A stretch of DNA of 38,541 nt from positions 1 through 38,541 of the IMG/VR virus record IMGVR_UViG_3300004463_000077; one strand, given 5' to 3'. Below, one piece after another: positions 20,726 through 28,485 of the stretch. The translations under genes were made by a program, and so were the position numbers. Each line of letters begins with the position of its first letter. Position 1 is the first letter of the stretch. The notes beneath the pieces were generated by a model. The model was not told the DNA's origin, searched no databases, and saw nothing but the letters and a program-made list of their open reading frames with translations. This stretch comes from a virus.

Positions 20726-21202
20726 ATGCAAATCAAAAGACAGAGGCATGGTAAATACAAGACTAAAACTTACTCTTCATATCGTGCCATGCTTCAAAGG
20801 GTTAGTGATGAAAATCATAAATCTTTTGAGCATAGTGGTGGAAGAGGAATCAGTGTCTGTGAACGTTGGTTAGATCCAGTCAACGGAGTTATGAACTTCT
20901 TTGAGGATATGGGTGAACGACCAGAAGGAACAACGTTAGATCGAATAGATGTTAACGGTGACTATTCCTTGGAAAATTGCAGGTGGACAAATTACTCTGA
21001 ACAAAACTTTAACCAAACTCTCAAGTCCCATAATACATCTGGTAAAACTGGTGTTAGTTGGAATAAGGAAAAAGAGAAATGGGAAGTTTACATTTCAAAG
21101 AATAAAAAGTTAATTAAACTCGGTTATTTTAATTCATTGGAAGATGCAATCAAAGTAAGACAGGAAGCCGAACTAGAATACTATGGTTATATAAAGGAAT
21201 AG
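20726..21202 (+). CDS. HNH/AP2 homing endonuclease
   Basis: The start is ATG 20726 with AAAGGAGA; a longer in-frame start at 20684 lacks a site. The 158-residue protein has an HNH domain (SGGRGISVCERW 37-48, NFFEDMGERPEGTTLDRID 57-75, YSLENCRW 80-87) and a C-terminal AP2-like DNA-binding domain (NTSGKTGVSWNKEKEKWEVYI 103-123 to 155). It matches the HNH+AP2 half of the 1734-2780 protein but lacks the Cys repeats. It sits between the head-fibre-like gene and the head-tail connector, an insertion in an otherwise compact late operon. Confidence 0.88.
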   Translation: MQIKRQRHGKYKTKTYSSYRAMLQRVSDENHKSFEHSGGRGISVCERWLDPVNGVMNFFEDMGERPEGTTLDRIDVNGDYSLENCRWTNYSEQNFNQTLKSHNTSGKTGVSWNKEKEKWEVYISKNKKLIKLGYFNSLEDAIKVRQEAELEYYGYIKE

Positions 21203-21204
21203 TT

Positions 21205-21657
21205 ATGGCATTGACTCCTGTTGAGCAGGTTAATTTATTGATTGGTAATATACCATCGAATCCGTTTTATCCACTATTTTCAAATGAAGAAATACAACAG
21301 TTTTTAGATCTTAACAACCAAAACGTAGTTGCGGCAGCAAGGATGGCTGCAATATCAGCTTCATTTTCAATTGCAGGTTATAGTACAAGGGAGCGTACAG
21401 GTGACATTGAAATCTGGAACAACTATGCAAGTAATTATCTAAAAGCTCTTCAGAACCTAATTGATAATCCTATTGTTAATCTACCTAACGGTATGATGCC
21501 TTGGGCTGGTGGAATCAGCTGGGCGGATGTCTGTGCTAACAACCACAATCCAGATAATGTACGACCAAAACTGACACAAATTAAAACTTGTGATTGTGAT
21601 GATCGATGTGGGTGCGGTTGTGGTGATACTTTTGGTGTTGAATTCATTGTGATTTAA
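21205..21657 (+). CDS. head-tail connector (adaptor) protein
   Basis: A 150-residue helical protein positioned as the first connector gene. The N-terminal part (VEQVNLLIGNIPSNPFYPLFSNEEIQQFLDLNNQNVVAAARMAAISASFSI) has the pattern of gp15/gp6-like adaptors that ring the portal. The C-terminus carries an unusual cluster CDCDDRCGCGCG (residues 129-140, five Cys), perhaps a metal site or disulfide plug. ATG 21205 follows the endonuclease stop by two bases and uses GGA within that gene. Confidence 0.7.
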   Translation: MALTPVEQVNLLIGNIPSNPFYPLFSNEEIQQFLDLNNQNVVAAARMAAISASFSIAGYSTRERTGDIEIWNNYASNYLKALQNLIDNPIVNLPNGMMPWAGGISWADVCANNHNPDNVRPKLTQIKTCDCDDRCGCGCGDTFGVEFIVI

Positions 21658-21666
21658 GGAGAAGAA

Positions 21667-22041
21667 ATGTTAAAACCTAATTTTCTCCTTACACATAAAA
21701 TCCCACTTACAATCTATAGACAAGAATCCGGTTCTTTCGTAGATGGTGATTGGGTTGAGGGGTCAGTTGTTGAAGTTCCTTTGCAAGTGAATATCCAGCC
21801 TCTCAAACCTTATGAAATTATGATGCTCCCTGAAGCTGATAGAACCCGAGTATGGGTTAAATTCTACTCTGCGGATTATGCTCGTACCCTCAAGGAAAGT
21901 TCGAATGGATGGTCAGCCGATGAATTCATTTGGAAAAATGACCGTTACAAGATCATGAAAGTTGATGATTGGACAAACGGAATGGGGATATTGGAACACG
22001 TAAAAATTCAAGCAGCCCGTATAGAACTCACTCCAAATTAA
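21667..22041 (+). CDS. head closure (stopper-like) protein
   Basis: A 124-residue protein with the beta-barrel pattern of SPP1 gp16/HK97 gp7-type head closure proteins: LTHKIPLTIYRQESGSFVDGDWVEGSVVEVPLQVNIQPLKPYEIMMLPEADRTRVWVKFYS and then the ending IWKNDRYKIMKVDDWTNGMGILEHVKIQAAR, where the ...W......H..... pattern is typical. It closes the filled head and docks the tail. ATG 21667 has AAGGAGAAG. Confidence 0.75.
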   Translation: MLKPNFLLTHKIPLTIYRQESGSFVDGDWVEGSVVEVPLQVNIQPLKPYEIMMLPEADRTRVWVKFYSADYARTLKESSNGWSADEFIWKNDRYKIMKVDDWTNGMGILEHVKIQAARIELTPN

Positions 22042-22054
22042 AGGATGTCCCCAT

Positions 22055-22537
22055 ATGTCTTTTAAATTGAAAGTTGATAAATCAGGTTGGAACAAACTTA
22101 AAAAGAATCTTCTGCAAGGATCATCTCTAGAAGTTCAAGTTGGTATTGTTGAACCAACCTACTACGGCCCAGATAACGATAATTTATCTGTAGCTCAGAA
22201 TTGGCAGTTTCAGGAAGAAGGTGTACCTGCACAGAACATACCCACTCGTCCAGCTATTCGTGTTGGCTTTATGGCACCTATTAAGAAAGGATCTTACGAT
22301 AAGATGTTTCTTGAAAGTATGGTGAGGATTGCTGAGGGTAGAAGTACGTTCAAGGAAGAGTACACAAAGATTGGGATGAAAGCTAAAACGGATTTAAAGC
22401 AAGCTGTGGCTGATTGGGATACTCCTCCAAATGCTCCATACACAGTGGCTGAGAAAGGATTCAATAATCCTCTGATTGATAGTGGACTTCTTTACGAGTC
22501 TATTGATTTTAAAGTAGACAAGAAAGGAAGTAGTTGA
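22055..22537 (+). CDS. neck / tail completion protein (HK97 gp10-like)
   Basis: A 160-residue protein. The features VQVGIVEPTYYGPDNDNLSVAQNWQFQEEG, RPAIRVGF and NPLIDSGLLYESIDF match the gp10/minor-tail (DUF646-like) pattern, in which VG......Y...A...EFG and PL.DTG.L..SI are conserved. It acts at the head-tail joint. It follows the closure protein directly and overlaps the next start by one base. Confidence 0.72.
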   Translation: MSFKLKVDKSGWNKLKKNLLQGSSLEVQVGIVEPTYYGPDNDNLSVAQNWQFQEEGVPAQNIPTRPAIRVGFMAPIKKGSYDKMFLESMVRIAEGRSTFKEEYTKIGMKAKTDLKQAVADWDTPPNAPYTVAEKGFNNPLIDSGLLYESIDFKVDKKGSS

Positions 22538-23076
22538 TGCCTGTATACACTGATGTCAGACAAGCTATCCGCAAAGGTGCTCTAGCAGCACTGTCAGAAT
22601 ATCCAACTACTCCTGTGATTTTTAGCCATTCAGGCGGAACAGAACCTGCTGAAAGTTATGTTGTGATTAATATTCTGAATGTTGTCCAGCAGGGGCATCA
22701 CAGCACATCAACTTTATTAAACGATAATGGAACCTTAACCTTTCAAGTTGCATATGAAGTTATGGCTCAATTGAGTTTTATCGGAAGCTTGAGTGGCGAT
22801 GTGTCACAAAGCTTTAATAACAATATCAATAACAATCCCCTAACAAGGTTGGAATTGAGTAGAAACAAACTAGGTTTTATGAGGAAGAGCCAGATTCGTA
22901 GGGCACCTCAAAAACGAGATACAAAATGGGTTGAGTATCATAATCTTGATGTAACGTTTAGCTATGTCGTTATTACTGATCAACTCATTGATGCTGTTGA
23001 AGGCGTAGTCATTGCTGATGAGACTTCAGAGATTCCAGTAATTATAAAAATTCCCGAAAGTATTATTTACCCGTAG
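22537..23076 (+). CDS. tail terminator / neck protein
   Basis: A 179-residue protein starting at ATG 22537, which overlaps the previous stop (TGATG). The pattern PVIFSHSGGTEPAESYVVINILNVVQQGH and FQVAYEVMAQLSFIGSLSGDV...FNNNINNN matches the neck terminator gp12-like family (also called LIC_12616-type) found just before the sheath gene in contractile phages. It caps the tail tube and stops its growth. Confidence 0.75.
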   Translation: MPVYTDVRQAIRKGALAALSEYPTTPVIFSHSGGTEPAESYVVINILNVVQQGHHSTSTLLNDNGTLTFQVAYEVMAQLSFIGSLSGDVSQSFNNNINNNPLTRLELSRNKLGFMRKSQIRRAPQKRDTKWVEYHNLDVTFSYVVITDQLIDAVEGVVIADETSEIPVIIKIPESIIYP

Positions 23077-23109
23077 CAATCGCTACATAATTAAGGATCA
23101 TAATAAAAT

Positions 23110-24402
23110 ATGAGTGATTTAGATGATGTAGTAAGGGTAGTAATTACCGATCAAACTACTGCAATCGCTACGGCTTCCTTTGCAATTCCTTTGGTACTTG
23201 CAACGTTCACCAACTTCTCTGAGCGTGCTCGCACTTATTTGAACATTACTGAGGTAGGTGCAGATTTTCCGACTACTAGTAATGTGTATAAAATGGCTAG
23301 TAAGGCATTTGGGCAAGACTCTGTAATTGGAGCACCCATTCCTTCATTGGTTGTAGGCCGCCGCCAAGTAGATAGTGTTACTGGTACAGTTACTGTTGCT
23401 AACTCCACAGCATATTCTCTGACTATTAACGGTACGACGTACAGCTTTACCTCTGATGCGTCAGCAACTGCTATTGAAATTGTTGCAGGTCTTGATGCCG
23501 CTGTGGGCTCCCCCACTGAAGTTACCTTCACTGATAACCTTGATGGAACCTTTACAGTAGGCCCTGTTACTCCAGGAGATGCTTGGAGTTTGACAAGCTC
23601 AAGCAATGTTAGCCTGACTAATGTTTCTCCAACTGAAACATGGCCTGATGCATTGTTGGCAGTTGATGCTGAGAATGACGTTTGGTATGAATTGCTTGCT
23701 GAAACCCAAGTTGTTGCGGAGCAAGAGGCTCTAGCTGATACTATCCAAGCGATGGACAAGATTTACGGTCTGTCGTCTGCTGATGTAGTAGCCCCAACAA
23801 CTGGTGTTACTGACATTGGTTATAAGCTTAACGCTAAGTCCGCTGGCCGTACCTTTGGTGTGTACTCTGCAAGCGCTGCAACTGAGTTTCCTGAAGCAGC
23901 TTGGTCAGGCAGTCAACTGGCTGTTACTCCCGGCTCTAATGACTGGGACTTTAAGCGGGCTGCCGGTGTTACTCGTAGCATCCTTAGCTCGACACAGATT
24001 GTTAACTTGCGTGCTAAATCGTGGAACTTCTTCCGCCGCAAAGGTGGGGTTGATGTCTTCCAAGACGGTAACATGTTTGATGGTAAGCCAATTGATATTC
24101 AAATCTCGAAGGACTGGCTAAAAGCCCGACTTCAGGAAGGCATCTACTTCCGTATTATCAACAGCCTTAAAATCCCAATGACTGATCCGGGCCTTTTGAT
24201 TGTTGAAAATGAAATTCGTTCTGTACTCTCGTTGGCTGAAAGTAACGGCATGATTGATTCTGGGTGGACAGTGCAAACCCCGCCTGTTTTGTCCATTAGC
24301 CCTACTCTTCGCGCCCAACGTGCTGCCGGTGTATTCGTTATCCGTGCTCGCCTGCAAGGTGCGATTCGCTCTGTAGACATCCAATTCTACCTTTCTGTTT
24401 AA
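23110..24402 (+). CDS. tail sheath protein (DUF3383 type)
   Basis: A 430-residue contractile sheath. The N-terminal MSDLDDVVRVVITDQTTAIATASFAIPLVLA, the middle TFGVYSA and the C-terminal FRIINSLKIPMTDPGLLIVENEIRSVL...SIQFYLSV (sheath handshake strand) fit the DUF3383 sheath family. Residues about 95-173 are a separate inserted beta domain (YSLTINGTTYSFTSDASATAIEIVAGLDA) exposed on the sheath surface. A similar insert is in the baseplate wedge at 31687-33129. Confidence 0.88.
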   Translation: MSDLDDVVRVVITDQTTAIATASFAIPLVLATFTNFSERARTYLNITEVGADFPTTSNVYKMASKAFGQDSVIGAPIPSLVVGRRQVDSVTGTVTVANSTAYSLTINGTTYSFTSDASATAIEIVAGLDAAVGSPTEVTFTDNLDGTFTVGPVTPGDAWSLTSSSNVSLTNVSPTETWPDALLAVDAENDVWYELLAETQVVAEQEALADTIQAMDKIYGLSSADVVAPTTGVTDIGYKLNAKSAGRTFGVYSASAATEFPEAAWSGSQLAVTPGSNDWDFKRAAGVTRSILSSTQIVNLRAKSWNFFRRKGGVDVFQDGNMFDGKPIDIQISKDWLKARLQEGIYFRIINSLKIPMTDPGLLIVENEIRSVLSLAESNGMIDSGWTVQTPPVLSISPTLRAQRAAGVFVIRARLQGAIRSVDIQFYLSV

Positions 24403-24417
24403 TCTGGGAGATTAACA

Positions 24418-24951
24418 ATGGCGTCAAATTTTATTGGCAACTACTCTCCTGACGATTTCACGATTGTTATTTCGAAAGGTGATTTTGTACACACTGTCAG
24501 CGGTTTTGCAGACGGCACTTTCGTCTCAATGAATAGGCTCGTACCCTCGTCCACCCCTTATCAGGGCGTGGGTACTTCTAACTCGTTTGGTCGTGTGAAA
24601 CGTAAAGTAACTGGTATGACTGTTGATGTAACTTTGCATCAATACTCACCGTCAAACACTGTTCTTCAACAACTTCAGATTGCTGATGCACAGACTACAG
24701 ATAACACTTGGGTATTCTCAGTAACCATCAAAGATTTGAGTGGTCAGACTGTAGTATCTTCTAACAGTGCTATCATTGCAGCACCTCCTGCTGTAGAGTT
24801 CAGTTCGGAAACATCCACACGTGATTGGCAAATCTACCTGTTTGGTAGTGACTTGTTTGTCGGTGGTAACATTCCACTGGCTCCTGCTGAAGTTGCTGCT
24901 GTAGAGGCTGCTGGTGGTACTGTTGAAGAACGCTGGCGGTTGAATCCTTAA
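24418..24951 (+). CDS. tail tube protein
   Basis: A 177-residue protein immediately after the sheath, with NYSPDDFTIVISKGDFVHTVSGFADGTFVSMNR at its start and a C-terminal region ETSTRDWQIYLFGSDLFVGGN. It fits the DUF3277-type tube family. It assembles the inner tube of the tail. A GAAA-loop hairpin follows, probably limiting read-through. Two related genes follow downstream, at 24996-25493 and 25493-25990. Confidence 0.85.
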   Translation: MASNFIGNYSPDDFTIVISKGDFVHTVSGFADGTFVSMNRLVPSSTPYQGVGTSNSFGRVKRKVTGMTVDVTLHQYSPSNTVLQQLQIADAQTTDNTWVFSVTIKDLSGQTVVSSNSAIIAAPPAVEFSSETSTRDWQIYLFGSDLFVGGNIPLAPAEVAAVEAAGGTVEERWRLNP

Positions 24952-24960
24952 TGCCTAATA

Positions 24961-24978
24961 GGGGCTGAAAGGCCCCTT
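24961..24978 (+). terminator. GAAA-loop hairpin after tail tube gene
   Basis: GGGGCT (24961-24966), GAAA, GGCCCC (24971-24976; one G-U), then TT. It is nearly the same as the hairpin after the capsid gene (20381-20402). It has a weak U-run, so it may act as a partial terminator or as an mRNA-stabilising hairpin for the tube transcript. Confidence 0.55.
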
Positions 24979-24995
24979 GTACTTAAGGAGTAATA

Positions 24996-25493
24996 ATGGA
25001 CTTAGCAAATTATTCACCAGAAGATGTTAATTGTTTAGCTTTTGGCATACCCCTTAATGGTTTTGCTGATGGGACATTTATCAGTATTAGTAAAGATAAA
25101 GTTGCATACGGATCCACAGAGACAGCAGATGGGCAAGTAGCTAGGCTGTACACCAATAGTCAAACATATACTATCTCCCTCACTTTTCACCGTGGCTCAA
25201 CTTCTAACGATATTCTAACCAAGCTTTGGCAATTAGATGAACTTAGTCAAGTAGGTAAGTTTCCTCTTTTTATTAAAGATTTATCAGGTACAGACCTTTT
25301 CTTTTCAACTAATACTTGGATCGAAGGTGTTCCTAATATGGTTCAGAGTACAAACTTTGACACCCGTACTTGGGTATTGAAATCTTCACAAGCCGTGATT
25401 AACATTGGTAGTAACCAAGATGCTAGTGGTATTCTCCAAGACCTCATTAATCTGGCATCTGGTGCAGCATCTATTGTTGAAGGGGTGCTGTAA
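24996..25493 (+). CDS. tail tube-like protein, paralogue 2
   Basis: A 165-residue protein with the tube pattern: NYSPEDVNCLAFGIPLNGFADGTFISISKDK, TYTISLTFHRGSTSNDILTKLWQL, LFIKDLSGTDLFFSTNTWIEG and DTRTWVLKSSQAVINIGSN. These blocks match in order those of the tube protein. It is probably a tube initiator or baseplate-proximal tube ring rather than the bulk tube. ATG 24996 has AAGGAG; the stop overlaps the next start (TAATGG). Confidence 0.75.
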   Translation: MDLANYSPEDVNCLAFGIPLNGFADGTFISISKDKVAYGSTETADGQVARLYTNSQTYTISLTFHRGSTSNDILTKLWQLDELSQVGKFPLFIKDLSGTDLFFSTNTWIEGVPNMVQSTNFDTRTWVLKSSQAVINIGSNQDASGILQDLINLASGAASIVEGVL

Positions 25494-25990
25494 TGGCTAA
25501 CAGTTTTACAGTTCAAACCTATAATCCCAAGGATGTCATACTTACGATTGGTGGTTATCAACTAACGGGTTGGCAAAGTGTCACGATTTCTCGAACAGTT
25601 AAGGGATTCACTGTAATTAGGGGTATTCGTGGGAAAAACACACGGGTCAAGAATGTAGACACTTCTGCAACTTTGACAATATCCCTTCTACAAACTGCTC
25701 AAGGTAATGATGTACTTTCATATATCCACGAACTGGATCTTGAAGAAGGTACGGCTAGAATTCCCCTAATGCTTAAAGATAGGTCTGGCCGGAGTGTGTT
25801 TTCCTCCAACGAAGCATTCATTACAGGCTACCCTACGGCAACATTCTCCGGGCAGTTTGAATACCGCAATTGGGAATTCTTTGTGCAGAGCACGGACACT
25901 TATACTGTGGGAGGAAATGCCAAGCCAGCAACTGACCTACTTGACAGGGCAATCAGCGAAGCTGGTAATTTCATTGACAGTATTTTCTAA
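25493..25990 (+). CDS. tail tube-like protein, paralogue 3
   Basis: A 165-residue protein with the same blocks: YNPKDVILTIGGYQLTGWQSVTISRT, ATLTISLLQTAQGNDVLSYIHELD, LMLKDRSGRSVFSSNEAFITG and YRNWEFFVQSTDTYTVGGN. Its ATG overlaps the stop of paralogue 2, and both end in a similar amphipathic helix (LLDRAISEAGNFIDSIF versus LQDLINLASGAASIVEGVL). It is probably a second tube-initiator-type ring. Confidence 0.75.
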   Translation: MANSFTVQTYNPKDVILTIGGYQLTGWQSVTISRTVKGFTVIRGIRGKNTRVKNVDTSATLTISLLQTAQGNDVLSYIHELDLEEGTARIPLMLKDRSGRSVFSSNEAFITGYPTATFSGQFEYRNWEFFVQSTDTYTVGGNAKPATDLLDRAISEAGNFIDSIF

Positions 25991-26012
25991 TTTAATTTCT
26001 GAGATAAAATAA

Positions 26013-26336
26013 ATGGCAGCTCCACAATTTCAAGTATTGGAACAAACAACTATTACAGTTGATGATGTAGACTATCTGGTCAGTGCTATGCCAGCAACTA
26101 AAGGTCTGATGTTTATTGAAAAGCATCAGGCAGCTATCGATGAAGGCAAGGCTGATCTGAGTCAGATGAAACAAATCATCTGTAACTACGTATCCAAAGA
26201 TAATATGCAAATTACTGAAAAATCTTTTGATATGATCTTTGCACGTCGTTATGCACACCTCAATAAGCTTTACAAAGAGGTGCTGAATTTTAACTTCGAA
26301 GAACTTTTTCAGGCGCCCGATACAGAAGAAGTTTGA
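26013..26336 (+). CDS. tail assembly chaperone (gpG-like)
   Basis: A 107-residue helical protein directly upstream of the tape measure, the conserved place of tail chaperones. The sequence LEQTTITVDDVDYLVSAMPATKGLMFIEKHQ matches the pattern of T4-group and P2-type chaperones that bind the tape measure. Its stop (TGA 26334-26336) lies in the start of a second open frame (26294-26596) in the -1 frame. This is the usual layout for a programmed frameshift. Confidence 0.75.
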   Translation: MAAPQFQVLEQTTITVDDVDYLVSAMPATKGLMFIEKHQAAIDEGKADLSQMKQIICNYVSKDNMQITEKSFDMIFARRYAHLNKLYKEVLNFNFEELFQAPDTEEV

Positions 26337-26596
26337 CTCCAAATGGGTCAACTGCATCGGGAAAAGCCCCACCAACAAATTTAGAAAAAGAAATTGATTC
26401 AAAATTCTCACAGTCTTGGAGTATTTATAGGATAGCCATGCACGAGAAGGGTGGTCTTGAAATGGCTGCTGAGATGGAGTGGAAATACTCTACAAGACAG
26501 CTTTTGAAGCTACTTGAATTGCTTGACGTGTATGATGCTTTGAATAAGCAAGCTGTTGATAAAGCCAAAGCTGAAAAGAATAATAAATCCAAATGA
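26333..26596 (+). CDS. tail assembly chaperone extension (gpT-like, possible -1 frameshift product)
   Basis: This frame is -1 relative to the gene at 26013-26336 and is open from 26294. It encodes SQSWSIYRIAMHEKGGLEMAAEMEWKYSTRQLLKLLELLDVYDAL, a typical chaperone C-terminal segment. The only start at the overlap is TTG 26333, with no good ribosome binding site; ATG 26438 is another option. A fusion product by slippage is therefore plausible. The best slip candidate is CTTTTTC at 26304-26310, which is not a canonical heptamer. Start and mechanism are uncertain; the coding is not. Confidence 0.65.
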   Translation: MTPNGSTASGKAPPTNLEKEIDSKFSQSWSIYRIAMHEKGGLEMAAEMEWKYSTRQLLKLLELLDVYDALNKQAVDKAKAEKNNKSK

Positions 26597-26610
26597 CGGA
26601 GTAATGAACA

Positions 26611-28476
26611 TTGCAAATCAGTAAATACTTCGCCAGTATGGGTATTGAGGTTGATAAATCCTCAGTCAAGAAAGTTGACAAAGCTCTTGATCATGTTGAA
26701 AATCGACTAAAGAAATTAGGTACTTTTGCAAATAAACCTATCGTCTTAAGTATTGGTAATTTTGATGTAGATCAAAGAAAGCTTAATATTGCATTAGGTA
26801 ATGCTTTGGATATGGCAAGTAACCGACTTGTCTTTGATATTAGCCGATTCAATGTAAATCAATCAGCCCTTAACCGGGATGTGGCAGCAGCAATGCTTAG
26901 GGCATCAGCCACTAATCCACTAAATGTAAACTCTAGGGGCGCCGGTGGATCAAGGATTCGTGAGTCTGCCGCTGCTGGTGCTGTAGCCGGGGGTGTTGGC
27001 GGACTTCGTGGCATGCCTAACTTGTTTGGTCCTGCGCTGGCACTTGGTCTTGGTGGATATGGTTTAGGTGCTTTGAACCAAAGAAACCAACAAGTAGTTT
27101 CCGCACAGTTGCAAACTTCGGCTGTAGTTCAACAAGCCGGTGGTACGGCAGCTCAGGGTGCTGATTCGTTTCAATACTTAAGATCGGAAGCAAACCGAAT
27201 AGGGTTCAATTACCTCGACGCTTCTGGAGACTATAACAAACTCATCTCTGGCCTTACAGGTTCTGGTATTGGCCTAAAAGATAGTCAGAAAGTGTTCTCT
27301 GGATTTGCTGAGCTTGCTCGTGTAAATAAACTTGACAAGACTACACAGAACAGACTTTTCCGTGCGCTGTCTCAAGTGGCCGGTAAAGGTAAGCTCCAAG
27401 CAGAAGAGCTGACAGGTCAAATTGCAGAAGCACTTCCGGGGGGTACTGCACTATTTGCTAGAGCTTACCAAGCTCAACTTAGGGATAAAGGACAAAGCGG
27501 GGATCTTGTAGGCCAAGCCGCAATTGCAAAGCTTCAGGCGGATATGAAGAAGGGTTTGGTAACTAGTGATATTCTTAAGTTCGCAGGCCGTGTTGCCTCT
27601 AAGGATGCTGAAAAAGGTCTTCCTGCTGCCCAAACTGCTTCACAAGCGGAACAACAACGCTATCAGAATGCTGTTACAGACCTTGCTGTGTTAGCCTCTG
27701 GTTCTGGCGTAGAAGAAGGTTTTGCTCGTATCTTTCGTACCCTCAACGCAGGTTTGAGCGAGAGTGGTGGGTTAGTAAGAACTTTGTCTGAGCAGTTCAA
27801 TGAAGCTACTAAATTCGCAGATGATCTTCTCCTTTTCCCACAATCGTTTATTAGAGCGTTAGAAGGAAAGGATAGCCTTGTTGGGGATTTTCTTGGAATA
27901 GATAAGACCGAGCAACTTAGAAAAGATTGGTCTGACATTAAGCAAATCTTTACTGATATCTCTAGTATTAAATTTGATTTTCTGCCAACCCTAGAAGCTA
28001 CGGCAAAAGAGATTGCTGCAATATTTAATGCTATTGCTGAGTTCCAGAAGTTTAAAAGTGGAAACCTCCCTACATCTGAAACTAATAATAGCTCAACAGA
28101 AAAAGCCAATCTCTTTGGTTTGGAGTATGCTTCGCCAGCCGCCATCTTTGGTGATATTTTAAATAATACAGGGTTTAACCTTAATAAGGCTCGTGAACGT
28201 GGTCGTGCTGTCTATGAAGACCCAAGTTCTCCTTATTATCAAGATGCCGCTGGCTATGATGATCAACAAGCCGAAATGGCTAAAGCGGCCGCTGACGATA
28301 AAGCAATGGGTATTGTAAATAACAGCAATCAAATTGATATTGTTGTAAACGTAGATGGTTCTACCTTACAAGGATTGGATGCTGCTGCTCAAGCCCAAGC
28401 TATTGGCGAGGCTGTTGCAAATATGTTTGTACAGTCCTTCGATCAAGTGAATGTTCAGTTCCCAGTAAAACAATAA
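26611..28476 (+). CDS. tape measure protein
   Basis: A 621-residue protein starting at TTG 26611 with GGAG nine bases upstream; ATG 26638 is an alternative. The N-terminal 130 residues are helical. A Gly/Ala-rich hydrophobic segment (AAAGAVAGGVGGLRGMPNLFGPALALGLGGYGLGAL) follows, then a tape_meas_nterm domain (NYLDASGDYNKLISGLTGSGIGLKDSQKVFSGFAEL...GKLQAEELTGQIAEALPGG). The C-terminal end has a beta-type segment (QIDIVVNVDGSTL). It sets tail length and is ejected first. Length suggests a fairly short tail. Confidence 0.9.
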   Translation: MQISKYFASMGIEVDKSSVKKVDKALDHVENRLKKLGTFANKPIVLSIGNFDVDQRKLNIALGNALDMASNRLVFDISRFNVNQSALNRDVAAAMLRASATNPLNVNSRGAGGSRIRESAAAGAVAGGVGGLRGMPNLFGPALALGLGGYGLGALNQRNQQVVSAQLQTSAVVQQAGGTAAQGADSFQYLRSEANRIGFNYLDASGDYNKLISGLTGSGIGLKDSQKVFSGFAELARVNKLDKTTQNRLFRALSQVAGKGKLQAEELTGQIAEALPGGTALFARAYQAQLRDKGQSGDLVGQAAIAKLQADMKKGLVTSDILKFAGRVASKDAEKGLPAAQTASQAEQQRYQNAVTDLAVLASGSGVEEGFARIFRTLNAGLSESGGLVRTLSEQFNEATKFADDLLLFPQSFIRALEGKDSLVGDFLGIDKTEQLRKDWSDIKQIFTDISSIKFDFLPTLEATAKEIAAIFNAIAEFQKFKSGNLPTSETNNSSTEKANLFGLEYASPAAIFGDILNNTGFNLNKARERGRAVYEDPSSPYYQDAAGYDDQQAEMAKAAADDKAMGIVNNSNQIDIVVNVDGSTLQGLDAAAQAQAIGEAVANMFVQSFDQVNVQFPVKQ

Positions 28477-28485
28477 GGAGCGCCT

